From Rhodalgimonas zhirmunskyi (lineage in GTDB: Bacteria; Pseudomonadota; Alphaproteobacteria; Rhodobacterales; Rhodobacteraceae), in contig JANFFA010000001.1 of the NCBI GenBank assembly GCA_030848925.1, forward strand, positions 1,302,001-1,366,000: a DNA stretch of 64,000 bases, written 5' to 3'. Under the pieces are notes generated by a model. That model saw only the letters and a program-made list of their open reading frames with translations, had not been told where the DNA came from and did no database searches. Each line of letters begins with the position of its first letter. Position 1 is the stretch's first letter. This document shows positions 39,703 to 49,005 of this stretch, one piece after another. The position numbers were made by a program, and so were the translations under genes.

Positions 39703-40047
39703 TCAATTCAGCAGCGGCGCCAGTTGGGCACCGAGCGCGACAGAAAGCTGATCCGGTTGAAGAAGAAAGGCGCCAGCCTGCTCGAACACCGTGCCGGCGC
39801 GCAGCATATCAAGGCGCTCTTCGTATGTAGGCAGGCTAACATTCGCAATGGCAACGGCCTTGAACAGGACGAAGCCGGCAATCAGAAGGAAGAGGCCCTT
39901 GATCGGCACCCTTGGCGCAACACGGCGCGGGCGCACGGAAATCAGCCCATCCCTCTGCACCACCGGTGTGAAACCGTTGGCCATGCGTTGGTGCTTCCGG
40001 GCGACCCGGCGCACACGTTTGTCGAAAAGCTCTTTCTCACGAGCCAT
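39703..40047 (-). CDS. Small single-pass membrane protein, unknown function
   Basis: 114 residues: a basic N-terminus (MAREKELFDKRVRRVARKHQRM), one hydrophobic helix (IKGLFLLIAGFVLFKAVAIANV) and a C-terminal acidic/hydrophobic part (TYEERLDMLRAGTVFEQAGAFLL..LGAQLAPLL). Topology is probably N-in, C-out. I recall similar hypothetical proteins in Rhodobacterales but no function. It lies downstream of prmA on the same strand (106 bases) and converges with the DUF1127 terminator. Confidence 0.7.
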   Translation of the reverse strand: MAREKELFDKRVRRVARKHQRMANGFTPVVQRDGLISVRPRRVAPRVPIKGLFLLIAGFVLFKAVAIANVSLPTYEERLDMLRAGTVFEQAGAFLLQPDQLSVALGAQLAPLLN

Positions 40048-40152
40048 GGCAGCCTCCAGCGCTTGCCCCCACTGGATGTGTTAAACATGCGCCGCAAATG
40101 TGGCGCGAATGTGGCAAGCCCTTCAAATACGGCGAAAATCTGGTTATTTTCC

Positions 40153-41022
40153 TTACGACCGGACAAGCATTAGTGTCGTCCAGTCACCAATCTCTTCGGC
40201 AACCGAAAGATTGATGCCATGGCGTGCATAATGCGCGATCACCTCCTCCGCCTGCTCATTGAGAATCCCGGAAAGAATCGCGCGCCCTCCCGGCGCCAAT
40301 GCTTCGGCCATTTCGGGGGCAAGCGCGATCAACGGCCCCTTCAGGATGTTGGCAAAGATCAGGTCGAACGGCGCCGCAGCGGCAAGATCGGGATGATCGA
40401 AACCCGCCGCCTCAACGCAGATTACACGCTCTGCCAGTCCATTGGCCGCAACGTTGGCGCGCGCCACATCGACAGCCACCTCATCGATGTCGCTGGCCAG
40501 CACCGGGTTGGGCCAGATCCGCGCCGCCGCCATCGCCAGCACCGCCGTGCCACAGCCAATATCGGCCACCCTGTGACCGACAAAACCGCCAGAGGCCAAC
40601 TTGTCGAGCGCCCTGAGGCACCCCAGCGTCGTGCCATGGTGGCCAGTGCCAAAGGCCATGGCCGCATCGATCAATAGGCCCTCGGCCCCTTCCGGCACCT
40701 TGTCGGCATCGTGGCTGCCATAAACAAAGAAGCGCCCGGCTTCGACCGGGGCCAATTCCCGGCGCACGTGGGCAACCCAATCAGTCTCGGGCAGCTCAGA
40801 AATCACGAAGGGCTTGGCCCCGTGCAGCGTCTCAAGCAGGGCAAGCCCTGCCCGATCCGGGGCTTCGGTGAAGTACCCACCGACTTCCCACAGGCCCGAG
40901 CCATCCTCGATCTCGAAAACGCCCACGCCGGTGGGTTCGGGATCAAGCCGCTCCATCGCTTCGCCCAGCGCCTCGGCCTGGGATTTTTCGGAAAGGGTCG
41001 TGAAGGCGGTAAAGGTGGGCAT
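40153..41022 (-). CDS. prmA: Ribosomal protein L11 methyltransferase-like protein
   Basis: 289 residues. The C-terminal two-thirds is a class I SAM methyltransferase with the PrmA fingerprint: AMAFGTGHHGTTLGCLRAL, VADIGCGTAVLAMAAARIWP (motif I), and FANILKGPLIALAPE (the N-I/L-K active-site motif). The N-terminal domain (about 1-100) corresponds to the L11-binding region. PrmA trimethylates lysines and the N-terminus of ribosomal protein L11. GAGGA precedes the ATG. All key motifs appear intact, so function is likely conserved. Confidence 0.92.
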   Translation of the reverse strand: MPTFTAFTTLSEKSQAEALGEAMERLDPEPTGVGVFEIEDGSGLWEVGGYFTEAPDRAGLALLETLHGAKPFVISELPETDWVAHVRRELAPVEAGRFFVYGSHDADKVPEGAEGLLIDAAMAFGTGHHGTTLGCLRALDKLASGGFVGHRVADIGCGTAVLAMAAARIWPNPVLASDIDEVAVDVARANVAANGLAERVICVEAAGFDHPDLAAAAPFDLIFANILKGPLIALAPEMAEALAPGGRAILSGILNEQAEEVIAHYARHGINLSVAEEIGDWTTLMLVRS

Positions 41023-41083
41023 GGGTGGGTTCCTCGTGATGTTGCGCGTCGGGTATGCGCTCGCCCCCCTGCGGTCAAGCCGA

Positions 41084-42316
41084 CTACTCGGCGGGGGTGG
41101 GCGCGAACCTTGCGAAGATCGTCTCGTTTCCCGGTTCGGGATGGCGCGGGATCATCAGGGCAAGAATGAGCGATATCGACGCCATGCAAGAGGCCATCGC
41201 GAAAACCGCCCCCGGCGACACCAACCAGAGATATCCCAGAAGCGCCGGCAGAAAGACCGCGGCAATATGGTTGATGGTAAAGGCCACAGCGGCAGTGGGT
41301 GCGATATCACCCGGATCGGCGATCTTCTGGAAATAGGTCTTCAGCGCCAACGCCAGAGCGAAAAACATGTGGTCGATGACATAGAGAGCGGCGGCAAGCA
41401 CCACGCCCCAGCCAAAATAGTAGATCCCGCCATAGGCCGCGAACACCAGTACAAGGCCGGTGTATTCGAACATGAGCGTGCGTCGCTCACCAAACCGCGC
41501 CACGGCCCGGCCGAAAACAGGAGCGATAATGATGTTCGCAACAAGGTTGATCAGGAAAAGCCCGGTGACTTCATGCACCTCGAAGTGAAACTTTTCGACC
41601 ATCATGAACCCGGCGAAAACTACGAAGATCTGCCGCCGTGCCCCGGCCATGAATTGCAGCGCGTAATAGAGCCAGTACCGTCTCCGCAGGACCATTTTCT
41701 TGATTTGCGGGTTGGGCGCCTCGAACTGAGGATAAGCGATCCATGCGAAAATCGCCAATGCGGCAGTGATTCCACCCGAAACGAGATAGACGAAATTATA
41801 GCTTAAATCGAACGCCTGCCACGTCATGACAATCGCACCGTAAGCCACCAGTGTCGCGGCTGACCCAGCGGCCAGCAGCAAGCCCAGAACCTGTGGCGCA
41901 CGCTCCTTTGGCAACCATTGCAGTTGAAGCGACTGGTTCACCGTCTCGTAGTAATGAAATCCCACCGAGCTGAGGAAGGTGATCATCAAAATCCCTCCCA
42001 TGGAGGGGAACCATGCGGTCAGTGCCGTCGCCACCCCCAGAAGCACAAGCGAAATCATCGCAAGCACCTGTTCACGCACGAAAATGATGATCGCAATGAC
42101 ACCGACGGCAAGGAAACCGGGGATTTCGCGCACGGTGTGCAGCCAGCCATTGTCCGATCCATCGAACCCGCCCACTTCGATGATGAAATTATTGAGCAGC
42201 GCCGACCAAGTGGCAAAGGCGATCGGCATCGCTGCCGCCATCAGGAACAAGAGCGACACCGGCCTGCGCCAAAGCGGCAGGCTGTCGGCCTGATCGAGGG
42301 GAATGACGCGTCTCAT
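41084..42316 (-). CDS. MFS transporter
   Basis: 410 residues with about 12 hydrophobic segments and no large soluble part: major facilitator superfamily. Recognisable stretches include FGRAVARFGERRTLMFEYTGLVLVFAAYG, similar to the loop 8-9 motif of MFS proteins, and YVIDHMFFALALALKTYFQKIADPGDIAPTAAVAFTINHIAAV near helices 10-11. I cannot assign a substrate; the resemblance is to drug/metabolite-type or unknown MFS proteins. AAGGA lies ahead of the ATG. It is divergent from the YeeE/YedE gene, and the shared region has an FNR-like site and a 19-bp palindrome. Confidence 0.82.
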   Translation of the reverse strand: MRRVIPLDQADSLPLWRRPVSLLFLMAAAMPIAFATWSALLNNFIIEVGGFDGSDNGWLHTVREIPGFLAVGVIAIIIFVREQVLAMISLVLLGVATALTAWFPSMGGILMITFLSSVGFHYYETVNQSLQLQWLPKERAPQVLGLLLAAGSAATLVAYGAIVMTWQAFDLSYNFVYLVSGGITAALAIFAWIAYPQFEAPNPQIKKMVLRRRYWLYYALQFMAGARRQIFVVFAGFMMVEKFHFEVHEVTGLFLINLVANIIIAPVFGRAVARFGERRTLMFEYTGLVLVFAAYGGIYYFGWGVVLAAALYVIDHMFFALALALKTYFQKIADPGDIAPTAAVAFTINHIAAVFLPALLGYLWLVSPGAVFAMASCMASISLILALMIPRHPEPGNETIFARFAPTPAE

Positions 42317-42340
42317 ATCTTTGCTTAATCCTTTGGTGCA

Positions 42341-42359
42341 ACCTTGCCCAGATCAAGGT
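42341..42359. promoter_or_regulatory. 19-bp palindrome ACCTTG-N7-CAAGGT
   Basis: ACCTTG (42341-42346) and CAAGGT (42354-42359) are perfect inverse complements with a 7-base centre, in the divergent MFS / YeeE promoter region. The shape resembles operators of MerR-type regulators; no regulator gene is adjacent. Confidence 0.4.
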
Positions 42360-42385
42360 GCGAGCATATTCCATCGCTTTTGCAC

Positions 42386-42399
42386 CTGATCTGGATCAA
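42386..42399 (+). promoter_or_regulatory. Putative FNR/FnrL box
   Basis: CTGAT-CTGG-ATCAA matches 9 of 10 fixed bases of the FNR consensus TTGAT-N4-ATCAA. It lies 57 bases upstream of the YeeE/YedE ATG and 70 bases from the MFS start. Suggests oxygen-responsive control of one or both genes. Confidence 0.5.
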
Positions 42400-42455
42400 T
42401 GTCGAGATGGCCGTTTTCCGTGTATTGCCACTTCGAAACAGCGGGAACAGGATCA

Positions 42456-43517
42456 ATGGATATCATTGCGCTGATCGAGCGGATCGGGGAAGGCCCGACC
42501 GCGGCCGTGTTCGGATTGATCACCGGGATAGTGTTTGGAGTAGCAGCGCAACGTTCGCGCTTTTGCCTGCGTGCCGCCGCGGTGGAATTCGCCCGAGGCA
42601 TGATGCAGGACAAGGTCGCCGTCTGGCTTCTGACCTTTTCGACCGCGCTCGTCTGGGTGCAGGGCGCGCGCCTACTTGGCCTTTTTGACAGCGAACAGTC
42701 GCGGGTGATGGCCGTACCGGGAAGCTGGTCTGGCGCAATCATCGGCGGGCTTCTGTTCGGCGTCGGCATGGTTCTGGCGCGGGGCTGCTCTGGGCGGCTG
42801 CTGGTACTGGCGGCGACGGGGAACCTGCGCTCGGTCGTGTCGGGGTTGGTTTTCGCGGTGGTTGCGCAAATGTCGCTCTCTGGGCTTCTGGCGCCCATGC
42901 GCGACCGTCTGGCCGGGCTCTGGATCACGAGCGGGGGCCACAACCTCGATCTGCTGAGTGCGCTGCATCTGCCGAATTACGCGGGCTTCCTTCTTGGGGT
43001 CATGACGGCCGCAATCGCGCTCTATATCTCTGCGCGGCAGAAAATAGGCTGGTCGCGGCTTGTGTTTGCGTCAGGCGTTGGCTTCGCGGTGGCGCTTGGC
43101 TGGGCGCTAACCTACGCGCTGAGCCAAGTTTCTTTCGACCCGATGCCGGTGAAAAGTGTCACTTTCTCGGGGCCGTCCGCAAATACGTTGATGTTCTTCC
43201 TCGATCGCAATTCAATCCTCGAATTCGACGTTGGCCTTGTTCCCGGTGTTGTTCTTGGCTCTTTCGGATCGGCCATGCTGACCCGGGAGTTCAAGTTCCA
43301 AGGCTTCTCCGATGAATCCATGATGCGCCGGTCGATGTTTGGCGCGGTCCTGATGGGGTTCGGCGCGATGCTGGCGGGTGGATGCGCCATTGGCAACGGC
43401 GTAACCGGCGGATCAGTTTTTGCCGGGACCGCATGGCTTGCGCTCTTCTGCATGTGGATCGGCGCCATCGTGACAGACATGCTGGTCGACCAGCACCGGC
43501 TGGCGGCGACGGTCTGA
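42456..43517 (+). CDS. YeeE/YedE-family sulfur-compound transporter
   Basis: 353 residues from the ATG at 42456; an earlier in-frame ATG at 42399 would add a tail unlike the family. Nine or so membrane segments and the conserved cysteine motifs of the YeeE/YedE (TsuA-like) family are visible: SRFCLRAA near residue 33, VLARGCSGRLL in the middle and GGCAIGNGVTGG near the end, the repeat pair of GCxxGxG. TsuA-type proteins import thiosulfate by relay through such cysteines; others move sulfur for selenium or sulfur metabolism. Substrate not proven. Converges with priA by 4 bases. Confidence 0.88.
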   Translation: MDIIALIERIGEGPTAAVFGLITGIVFGVAAQRSRFCLRAAAVEFARGMMQDKVAVWLLTFSTALVWVQGARLLGLFDSEQSRVMAVPGSWSGAIIGGLLFGVGMVLARGCSGRLLVLAATGNLRSVVSGLVFAVVAQMSLSGLLAPMRDRLAGLWITSGGHNLDLLSALHLPNYAGFLLGVMTAAIALYISARQKIGWSRLVFASGVGFAVALGWALTYALSQVSFDPMPVKSVTFSGPSANTLMFFLDRNSILEFDVGLVPGVVLGSFGSAMLTREFKFQGFSDESMMRRSMFGAVLMGFGAMLAGGCAIGNGVTGGSVFAGTAWLALFCMWIGAIVTDMLVDQHRLAATV

Positions 43518-43521
43518 GCTT

Positions 43522-45711
43522 TCAGTAAAAACTCTGCGGGTCGATATCGACGGTCAGGCGGGTCTGGTTGCCCGGCCTGACCTGCCCCACCCATTGCGCC
43601 ACAGCCTTTTGCAGCGGCGCACCCTTGGGTGCCTTGACCAGAAGCCTGACCCGATGTCGCCCACGAATACGCGCAATCGGCGCGGGCGCCGGCCCGAACA
43701 CCTGTGCGCCGATGGCCCGGATCGGTGCATCCCGCCGCGCCAGATCGTTGCCCAGATCGAAAACCTCCTGCATGTCGGGCGACGACAGGATAATGCCCGC
43801 CATGCGGCCATAGGGCGGCACGCCCGCCTGTTCACGCTCGGCAGCCTCAGCGCGCCAGAACGCCTCTTCATCGCCGCCCAGAATTGCCCGGATCACCGGA
43901 TGCTCGGGTTGATAGGTCTGTAGCAAGGCCTGCCCCGGCTTGTCGGCCCGCCCGGCGCGGCCCGAGACCTGTCGCATCAATTGAAATGTGCGCTCGGCGG
44001 CGCGCAAATCCGACCCTTGCAGGCCCAAATCCGCGTCGATCACCCCCACCAGCGTGAGCAGGGGAAAGTTATGCCCCTTGGCCACCAATTGCGTGCCGAT
44101 GATGATATCCGCCCCACCCTCGGCGATGTTGCGCACACCCTCCTTCAGCGCCCGTGCCGACGAGAAGAGATCGGACGAAAGCGTCGCCACCCGCGCCTCA
44201 GGGAAAAGCGCCGTCGCTTCCTCGGTCATCCGCTCCACGCCGGGGCCAACAGCCGCAAGGCGACCCTCGGCCTCGCAGGAGGGGCATTTTTCAGGCATCG
44301 GACGGGTTTCACCGCATTGGTGACAAACAAGGCGCTTGAGGAACCGGTGCTCGACCATGCGCGCATCGCAATGCTCACAAGCGATCTGATGACCACAGGC
44401 ACGGCACAGCGTAACCGGCGCATAGCCCCGGCGATTAAGAAAGATCAGCGATTGCTCGCCCTTCTCCAGCCGCGACGAAATCGCGCCCTGCAAATCAGGC
44501 GAAATCCAGCGGTTCGACGGCAATTGGACGCCGCGCATGTCGATCGCCTGCATATCGGGTAGCACGGCGGCCCCGAACCGCGAGGTGAGGGTGATCTTGC
44601 GGTATTTCCCGGCCTCCGCGTTGGTCCAGCTTTCAAGGCTGGGCGTAGCCGAAGCCAACACCACCTGCGCCCCGGCGATCGAGGCACGTAAAACGGCCAT
44701 GTCGCGGGCATTGTAGAGCGCGCCATCCTCTTGCTTGTAAGAGGTGTCATGCTCTTCATCGACAACGATCAGGCCGAGGTCGAGAAACGGCAAAAACAGG
44801 GCCGAACGCGCGCCAACGACAACCTGTGCCGCGCCTTGCCCAACCATTTTCCAAGTCCGGCGGCGTTCGGTCATCGTCACGCCCGAGTGCCATTCGGTCG
44901 GGCGCGCGCCGAAGCGCTGCTCGATCCGCGTCATGAATTCGGCAGACAGCGCGATTTCTGGCAACAGGACAAGGGCTTGTCGCCGCTGGCGCAGGGCCTC
45001 GGCCACCGCTTCGAGATAGACTTCGGTCTTGCCCGACCCGGTAACACCGCGCAGCAAGGTCGTGCCATACCGGTCACTCTGGATCCCTTCCCGGATTGTC
45101 GCGGCGGCTTTTGCCTGTTCCCCGGTCAGGGTCTTGCCCGGCAGATCGGGGTCAAGATGCGGAAAAGGCAGATCGCGCGGCGTATCCTCTTCGAAAACCG
45201 CGCCCTGCTTGACCAGGCCCTTGACCACCGAAGCGGTCACGCCCGCCTCATCCGACAACTCCTTGAGCGTAAAGGCCGGGCCGCCGTAACTCTCCAACAC
45301 TTCGAGCACACGCGCGCGTGCATCGGTCATTCGGGCGGGTTCTCCATCGCCACGGCGATAGACCTTGCGCATCGAAGGCGGATCGGACAGGCCCGGTGCG
45401 CGGGTCGCCAGTCGCAGCATCGCAGGCAGCGGCGTGAGCGTATAGGCCGCGGCTTTTTCAAGGAAAACCTGCATCTCTTCACGCATCGGCACCAGATCGA
45501 GAACCCGGATCACAGAGCGTGCTTTCTTCAGGTCGAACCCGCCCGCGCCCGGCCCCCAGACCACACCATGCACCTTGCGCGGCCCCAGCGGCACCTCGAC
45601 GTAGGCGCCCAAATGGCAGCCGCCTTCCGGCGCGCGGTAGTCGAGCGGACGGTCAAGCGGTTGCGTCGTCAACACCGCGACCAAATCACCTTCGTCGAAG
45701 AAATCCTTCAC
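43522..45711 (-). CDS. priA: Primosomal replication restart helicase PriA
   Basis: 729 residues from a GTG at 45711. Domains in order: 3' DNA-binding domain, winged helix, helicase lobe with Walker A GVTGSGKTEV, Walker B VVDEEHD, then zinc-binding cysteines (CRACGHQIACEHC and CHQCGETRPMPEKCPSC), and helicase motifs V-VI (GTQLVAKGHNFP, QVSGRAGRADKPG). It reloads the replisome at stalled forks. Located just ahead of transaldolase on the opposite strand. Catalytic and zinc residues look complete. Confidence 0.96.
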   Translation of the reverse strand: MKDFFDEGDLVAVLTTQPLDRPLDYRAPEGGCHLGAYVEVPLGPRKVHGVVWGPGAGGFDLKKARSVIRVLDLVPMREEMQVFLEKAAAYTLTPLPAMLRLATRAPGLSDPPSMRKVYRRGDGEPARMTDARARVLEVLESYGGPAFTLKELSDEAGVTASVVKGLVKQGAVFEEDTPRDLPFPHLDPDLPGKTLTGEQAKAAATIREGIQSDRYGTTLLRGVTGSGKTEVYLEAVAEALRQRRQALVLLPEIALSAEFMTRIEQRFGARPTEWHSGVTMTERRRTWKMVGQGAAQVVVGARSALFLPFLDLGLIVVDEEHDTSYKQEDGALYNARDMAVLRASIAGAQVVLASATPSLESWTNAEAGKYRKITLTSRFGAAVLPDMQAIDMRGVQLPSNRWISPDLQGAISSRLEKGEQSLIFLNRRGYAPVTLCRACGHQIACEHCDARMVEHRFLKRLVCHQCGETRPMPEKCPSCEAEGRLAAVGPGVERMTEEATALFPEARVATLSSDLFSSARALKEGVRNIAEGGADIIIGTQLVAKGHNFPLLTLVGVIDADLGLQGSDLRAAERTFQLMRQVSGRAGRADKPGQALLQTYQPEHPVIRAILGGDEEAFWRAEAAEREQAGVPPYGRMAGIILSSPDMQEVFDLGNDLARRDAPIRAIGAQVFGPAPAPIARIRGRHRVRLLVKAPKGAPLQKAVAQWVGQVRPGNQTRLTVDIDPQSFY

Positions 45712-45808
45712 GCCTCTGCCGCTCCCTGCCGGAAAGGGGGTTCTCGCTCCCCTGCCTATCGGTTAAACCCGGCGTCAACAAAACCCAACCCACACGAGGT
45801 TTGAAAGC

Positions 45809-46462
45809 ATGAAATTCTTTGTCGATACTGCCGAAGTGGACGCAATCGCCGAATTGAACGACCTCGGCATGGTGGATGGCGTCACCACGAACCCCTCACT
45901 CATCATGAAGTCAGGCCGTGACATCCTTGAAGTCACGAAGGAAATCGCCGCCATGGTCGATGGCCCGGTCAGCGCCGAAGTGGTCGCCCTGGAGGCCGAC
46001 CAGATGATCGAAGAGGGCCGCAAACTGGCCAAGATCGCGGAAAACATCGCCGTGAAGGTGCCGTTGACATGGGATGGCTTGAAGGCCTGCAAGGTGCTGT
46101 CGGACGAGGGCAACATGGTCAACGTGACGCTGTGCTTCAGCGTCAATCAGGCGCTTCTGGCGGCCAAGGCGGGGGCGACCTTCATCTCTCCCTTCATCGG
46201 CCGGCTTGATGACATCAACCTCGACGGGATGGAATTGATTGCCGATATCCGCACCGTTTACGACAATTTCGGCTTTGAGACCCAGATCCTCGCCGCATCG
46301 ATCCGCAGCGTGAACCACATCGCGGACAGCGCCCGCATCGGCGCCGACGTGATCACCGCGCCCCCCAATGTGATCAAGGCGATGGCATCCCATCCGCTGA
46401 CCGACAAGGGCCTTGCCACGTTCATGGCCGATTGGGAAAAAACCGGGCAGAAAATTCTCTGA
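45809..46462 (+). CDS. tal: Transaldolase (short, FSA-like form)
   Basis: 217 residues, the length of the single-domain transaldolase/fructose-6-phosphate aldolase group (TalC). [22 protein letters not shown], the Schiff-base Lys in [45 protein letters not shown] and [12 protein letters not shown] are all characteristic. It moves a dihydroxyacetone unit between sugar phosphates in the pentose phosphate pathway; whether it is transaldolase or FSA cannot be told by eye. GAGG precedes the ATG. Followed by the DUF484 and xerC genes. Confidence 0.93.
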   Translation: MKFFVDTAEVDAIAELNDLGMVDGVTTNPSLIMKSGRDILEVTKEIAAMVDGPVSAEVVALEADQMIEEGRKLAKIAENIAVKVPLTWDGLKACKVLSDEGNMVNVTLCFSVNQALLAAKAGATFISPFIGRLDDINLDGMELIADIRTVYDNFGFETQILAASIRSVNHIADSARIGADVITAPPNVIKAMASHPLTDKGLATFMADWEKTGQKIL

Positions 46463-46501
46463 CCTGTGCTATAAGCCAGCAAAAGACTTAACGAGGCGTC
46501 A

Positions 46502-47209
46502 ATGAGCAGTTCGGCACGGATCGAAGACCAGCTCCGCGAAAAAATCATCGCGGAGCCAGAAGTAATCCTTGAAGATCAGGATGTTATGCGTGCCCTCATC
46601 GCCGCGAACGAGCGTTCTATGGGTGGCAATATCGTCGACCTGCGCGGTATTGCGATGGAACGGCTCGAGGCACGGCTGGATCGGCTCGAAGATACCCACC
46701 GTAGCGTAATTGCCGCAGCTTACGAAAATCTTGCCGGTACGAACCAGGTGCATCGCGCCATCCTTCGGATGCTTGATCCGGTCGAATTCGAGGTGTTTCT
46801 GCGCGATCTGGGCGGCGAAGTGGCCGAGATCTTGCGCGTCGATACCGTGAAGCTGGTGTTGGAGTCTGTGCAGAACGACGAGGACCCGGCCGTGAAGCGG
46901 CTGGGTGATGTCCTTTCGGTGGCTGAGCCGGGCTTTATCGACGGCTATGTGACCGGCGAACAAGGCGCGCCCATGCGGGCCGTGACCCTGCGCCAGATCG
47001 ATGAAGGCGACGCTGCGATCTTTGGCGACAAAGCCGGATATGTGCGCTCGGAAGCCTGTTTGCGGCTTGATCTGGGCGAAGGGCGGTTGCCGGGGATGCT
47101 GATCATGGGATCGGAAGACCCGCATATGTTCACACCACAGCAAGGCACTGACCTTCTTGCGTTTTTCGCAGGCGTTTTCGAAAGGGCGATGCGCCGCTGG
47201 CTGTCATGA
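46502..47209 (+). CDS. DUF484 family protein
   Basis: 235 residues. N-terminal helix SSSARIEDQLREKIIAEPEVILEDQDVMRALIAANE followed by NIVDLRGIAMERLEARLDRLEDTHRSVIAAAYENLAG is the DUF484 pattern, and the second half is a GAF-like fold ending in GMLIMGSEDPHMFTPQQGTDLLAFFAGVFERAMRRWL. DUF484 genes commonly sit directly upstream of xerC, as here; the function is unknown. It ends with a 4-base ATGA overlap with xerC, so the products are cotranslated. GAGG precedes the ATG. Confidence 0.9.
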   Translation: MSSSARIEDQLREKIIAEPEVILEDQDVMRALIAANERSMGGNIVDLRGIAMERLEARLDRLEDTHRSVIAAAYENLAGTNQVHRAILRMLDPVEFEVFLRDLGGEVAEILRVDTVKLVLESVQNDEDPAVKRLGDVLSVAEPGFIDGYVTGEQGAPMRAVTLRQIDEGDAAIFGDKAGYVRSEACLRLDLGEGRLPGMLIMGSEDPHMFTPQQGTDLLAFFAGVFERAMRRWLS

Positions 47210-48135
47210 ACAGCGCTGCGATTTCACCCGCGGCGCGCGATGCGCTGCAAGACTGGCTGGCGCGCCAGACCGCCCTTAATGGAGCCTCTCCCAATACGAT
47301 CGATGCCTACGCGCGTGATCTGGGCGAATTCCTGAGCTTTATGACGATGCACAAGGGCGCAGCACAGGGGCTGGGTCCCTTGATGCGCCTGACGGTCTCT
47401 GACATGCGGGCATGGATGGCGCATGTGCGCGGGCGCGGCGTTGCGGCGCGTTCGCTGGCGCGGAAACTCTCGGCGGTGAAGTCGTTTTTCCGCTGGCTGA
47501 GCGAGCGGGAGGGCGCCGAGGTGAGCGCCGTTCTGGCGGCCCGATCACCAAAGTATCAACGCAAACTGCCCCGCCCGCTGGCCGAGGACGCGGCAGCGAC
47601 CATGATCGAGACGATTGATTTACAGACTGAAAATCAATGGGTTGCGTCACGCGATATGGCGGTTATGACCCTGCTTTACGGTTGTGGCCTGCGGATTTCC
47701 GAGGCGCTGGCCCTGAACGGGCGCGATGCGCCGCTGCCATCGGTCATGCGGATCGTCGGCAAGGGCGGCAAGGAGCGGGTCGTGCCGGTGATCGATGTGG
47801 CGCGTGATGCGGTGGAGCGATATCTTGCCCTTTGCCCATGGCCGCAGGAGGCGGATGCGCCCTTGTTTCGTGGGGTGCGCGGTGGCAGGCTTGGGGCGCG
47901 GGCGGTGCAGAAAGCGATGGAGCGGGCGCGAGCGCAGCTGGGCCTGCCCGCGAGCGCCACGCCACATGCGATGCGGCACAGCTTTGCCACGCATTTATTG
48001 AGTGCAGGCGGAGACTTACGTGCGATACAAGAGCTTTTGGGCCATGCCTCGCTGAGCACGACGCAGGCCTATACAGCGGTCGATCAGGCGCGGTTGATGG
48101 AGGTTTACGACCGTGCCCATCCGAAGGCTGGTTGA
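47206..48135 (+). CDS. xerC: Tyrosine recombinase XerC
   Basis: 309 residues: N-terminal SAM-like core-binding domain and C-terminal catalytic domain. Tyrosine recombinase residues are visible: Arg in LYGCGLRISEAL, Lys in VGKGGKERVVPV, HxxR as PHAMRHSFATHLL, and GHASLSTTQAYTAV with the nucleophilic Tyr. XerC with XerD resolves chromosome dimers at dif. It is coupled to DUF484 in the usual arrangement, so a chromosomal XerC rather than an integron or phage integrase. Followed 17 bases later by the phosphatidylcholine synthase gene. Confidence 0.95.
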   Translation: MNSAAISPAARDALQDWLARQTALNGASPNTIDAYARDLGEFLSFMTMHKGAAQGLGPLMRLTVSDMRAWMAHVRGRGVAARSLARKLSAVKSFFRWLSEREGAEVSAVLAARSPKYQRKLPRPLAEDAAATMIETIDLQTENQWVASRDMAVMTLLYGCGLRISEALALNGRDAPLPSVMRIVGKGGKERVVPVIDVARDAVERYLALCPWPQEADAPLFRGVRGGRLGARAVQKAMERARAQLGLPASATPHAMRHSFATHLLSAGGDLRAIQELLGHASLSTTQAYTAVDQARLMEVYDRAHPKAG

Positions 48136-48152
48136 GCCGCGAGGGGGAGAGT

Positions 48153-48845
48153 ATGACGAACCATTTCAAGGCTTTGGCCGTCCATTTGTTAACAGCGACC
48201 GGCGCGGTGTTCGCAATGCTGGCGATGTTGGCGGCGGTGGATGCGGAGTGGGACTTGATGTTCCTGTGGCTGGTCGTGGCCTTTGCCGTCGATGGAATCG
48301 ATGGACCGCTGGCGCGAAAATACGATGTAAAACAACACGCTGGAGAGTTCGATGGGGTCCTGCTGGACCTGATTATCGACTATCTCACCTACGTTTTCAT
48401 TCCGGCCTTCGCGCTGTTCAAATCGGGCCTTTTCGAAGGCTGGACCGGCTGGTTCGTGATTATTGTGATCACTTTTGCCAGCGCGATGTATTTTGCCGAT
48501 ACCCGAATGAAAACAAAGGATAATTCCTTTGCCGGCTTTCCCGGGTGCTGGAACATGGTGGCGATCGTGATGTTCGCGCTGCATCCCAATTTCTGGGTGA
48601 TTCTGGTGCTTGTCGTGCTGCTGGCGGTGGCGATGTTCACGCCATTGAAATTCGTCCATCCGGTGCGCACGGAACGCTGGAGAATCCTAACGTTACCAAT
48701 GGCTTTGGCGTGGACCTTCTTTGCGGGCTGGGCGGCGTGGGGGGATTTTCATCCCGAAAGCTGGGCCAGTTGGGGCCTGATCATCACCAGTATTTACCTG
48801 CTTTTCGCGGGGATCGCGCAGCAGGTCATTCCACAGCGATCGTAA
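48153..48845 (+). CDS. pcs: Phosphatidylcholine synthase
   Basis: 230 residues from the ATG at 48153 (GGGGGAGAG upstream); the longer open frame before it overlaps xerC. An integral membrane CDP-alcohol phosphotransferase: the catalytic motif DG-x2-AR-x8-G-x3-D-x3-D appears as DGPLARKYDVKQHAGEFDGVLLDLIID. Pcs condenses choline with CDP-diacylglycerol to make phosphatidylcholine in one step and is typical of rhizobia and relatives including many Rhodobacteraceae. The remaining sequence is a run of membrane helices. Likely cotranscribed with xerC. Confidence 0.9.
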   Translation: MTNHFKALAVHLLTATGAVFAMLAMLAAVDAEWDLMFLWLVVAFAVDGIDGPLARKYDVKQHAGEFDGVLLDLIIDYLTYVFIPAFALFKSGLFEGWTGWFVIIVITFASAMYFADTRMKTKDNSFAGFPGCWNMVAIVMFALHPNFWVILVLVVLLAVAMFTPLKFVHPVRTERWRILTLPMALAWTFFAGWAAWGDFHPESWASWGLIITSIYLLFAGIAQQVIPQRS

Positions 48846-49005
48846 ACGGCCCGTCCCGACGGGTTAATGCAGCGGGAGGGCGCTGAAACGGGCGGTGTAT
48901 GCGCGCCGCCTGCAAACTGTCTGCTTTGCGTATGGCACCGAAACCCGGCCAAATATGAACGGCACGTTAAGTTAATCGGCCGCGCGGAGCCTTTACCGGG
49001 CGGTA

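Noticed and set aside
42341-42359. Reading ACCTTG-N7-CAAGGT as an FNR or NnrR site
   Set aside because: The TTG to CAA spacing is 7, not the 8 required by Crp/Fnr-type boxes; the separate site at 42386 has the right spacing.
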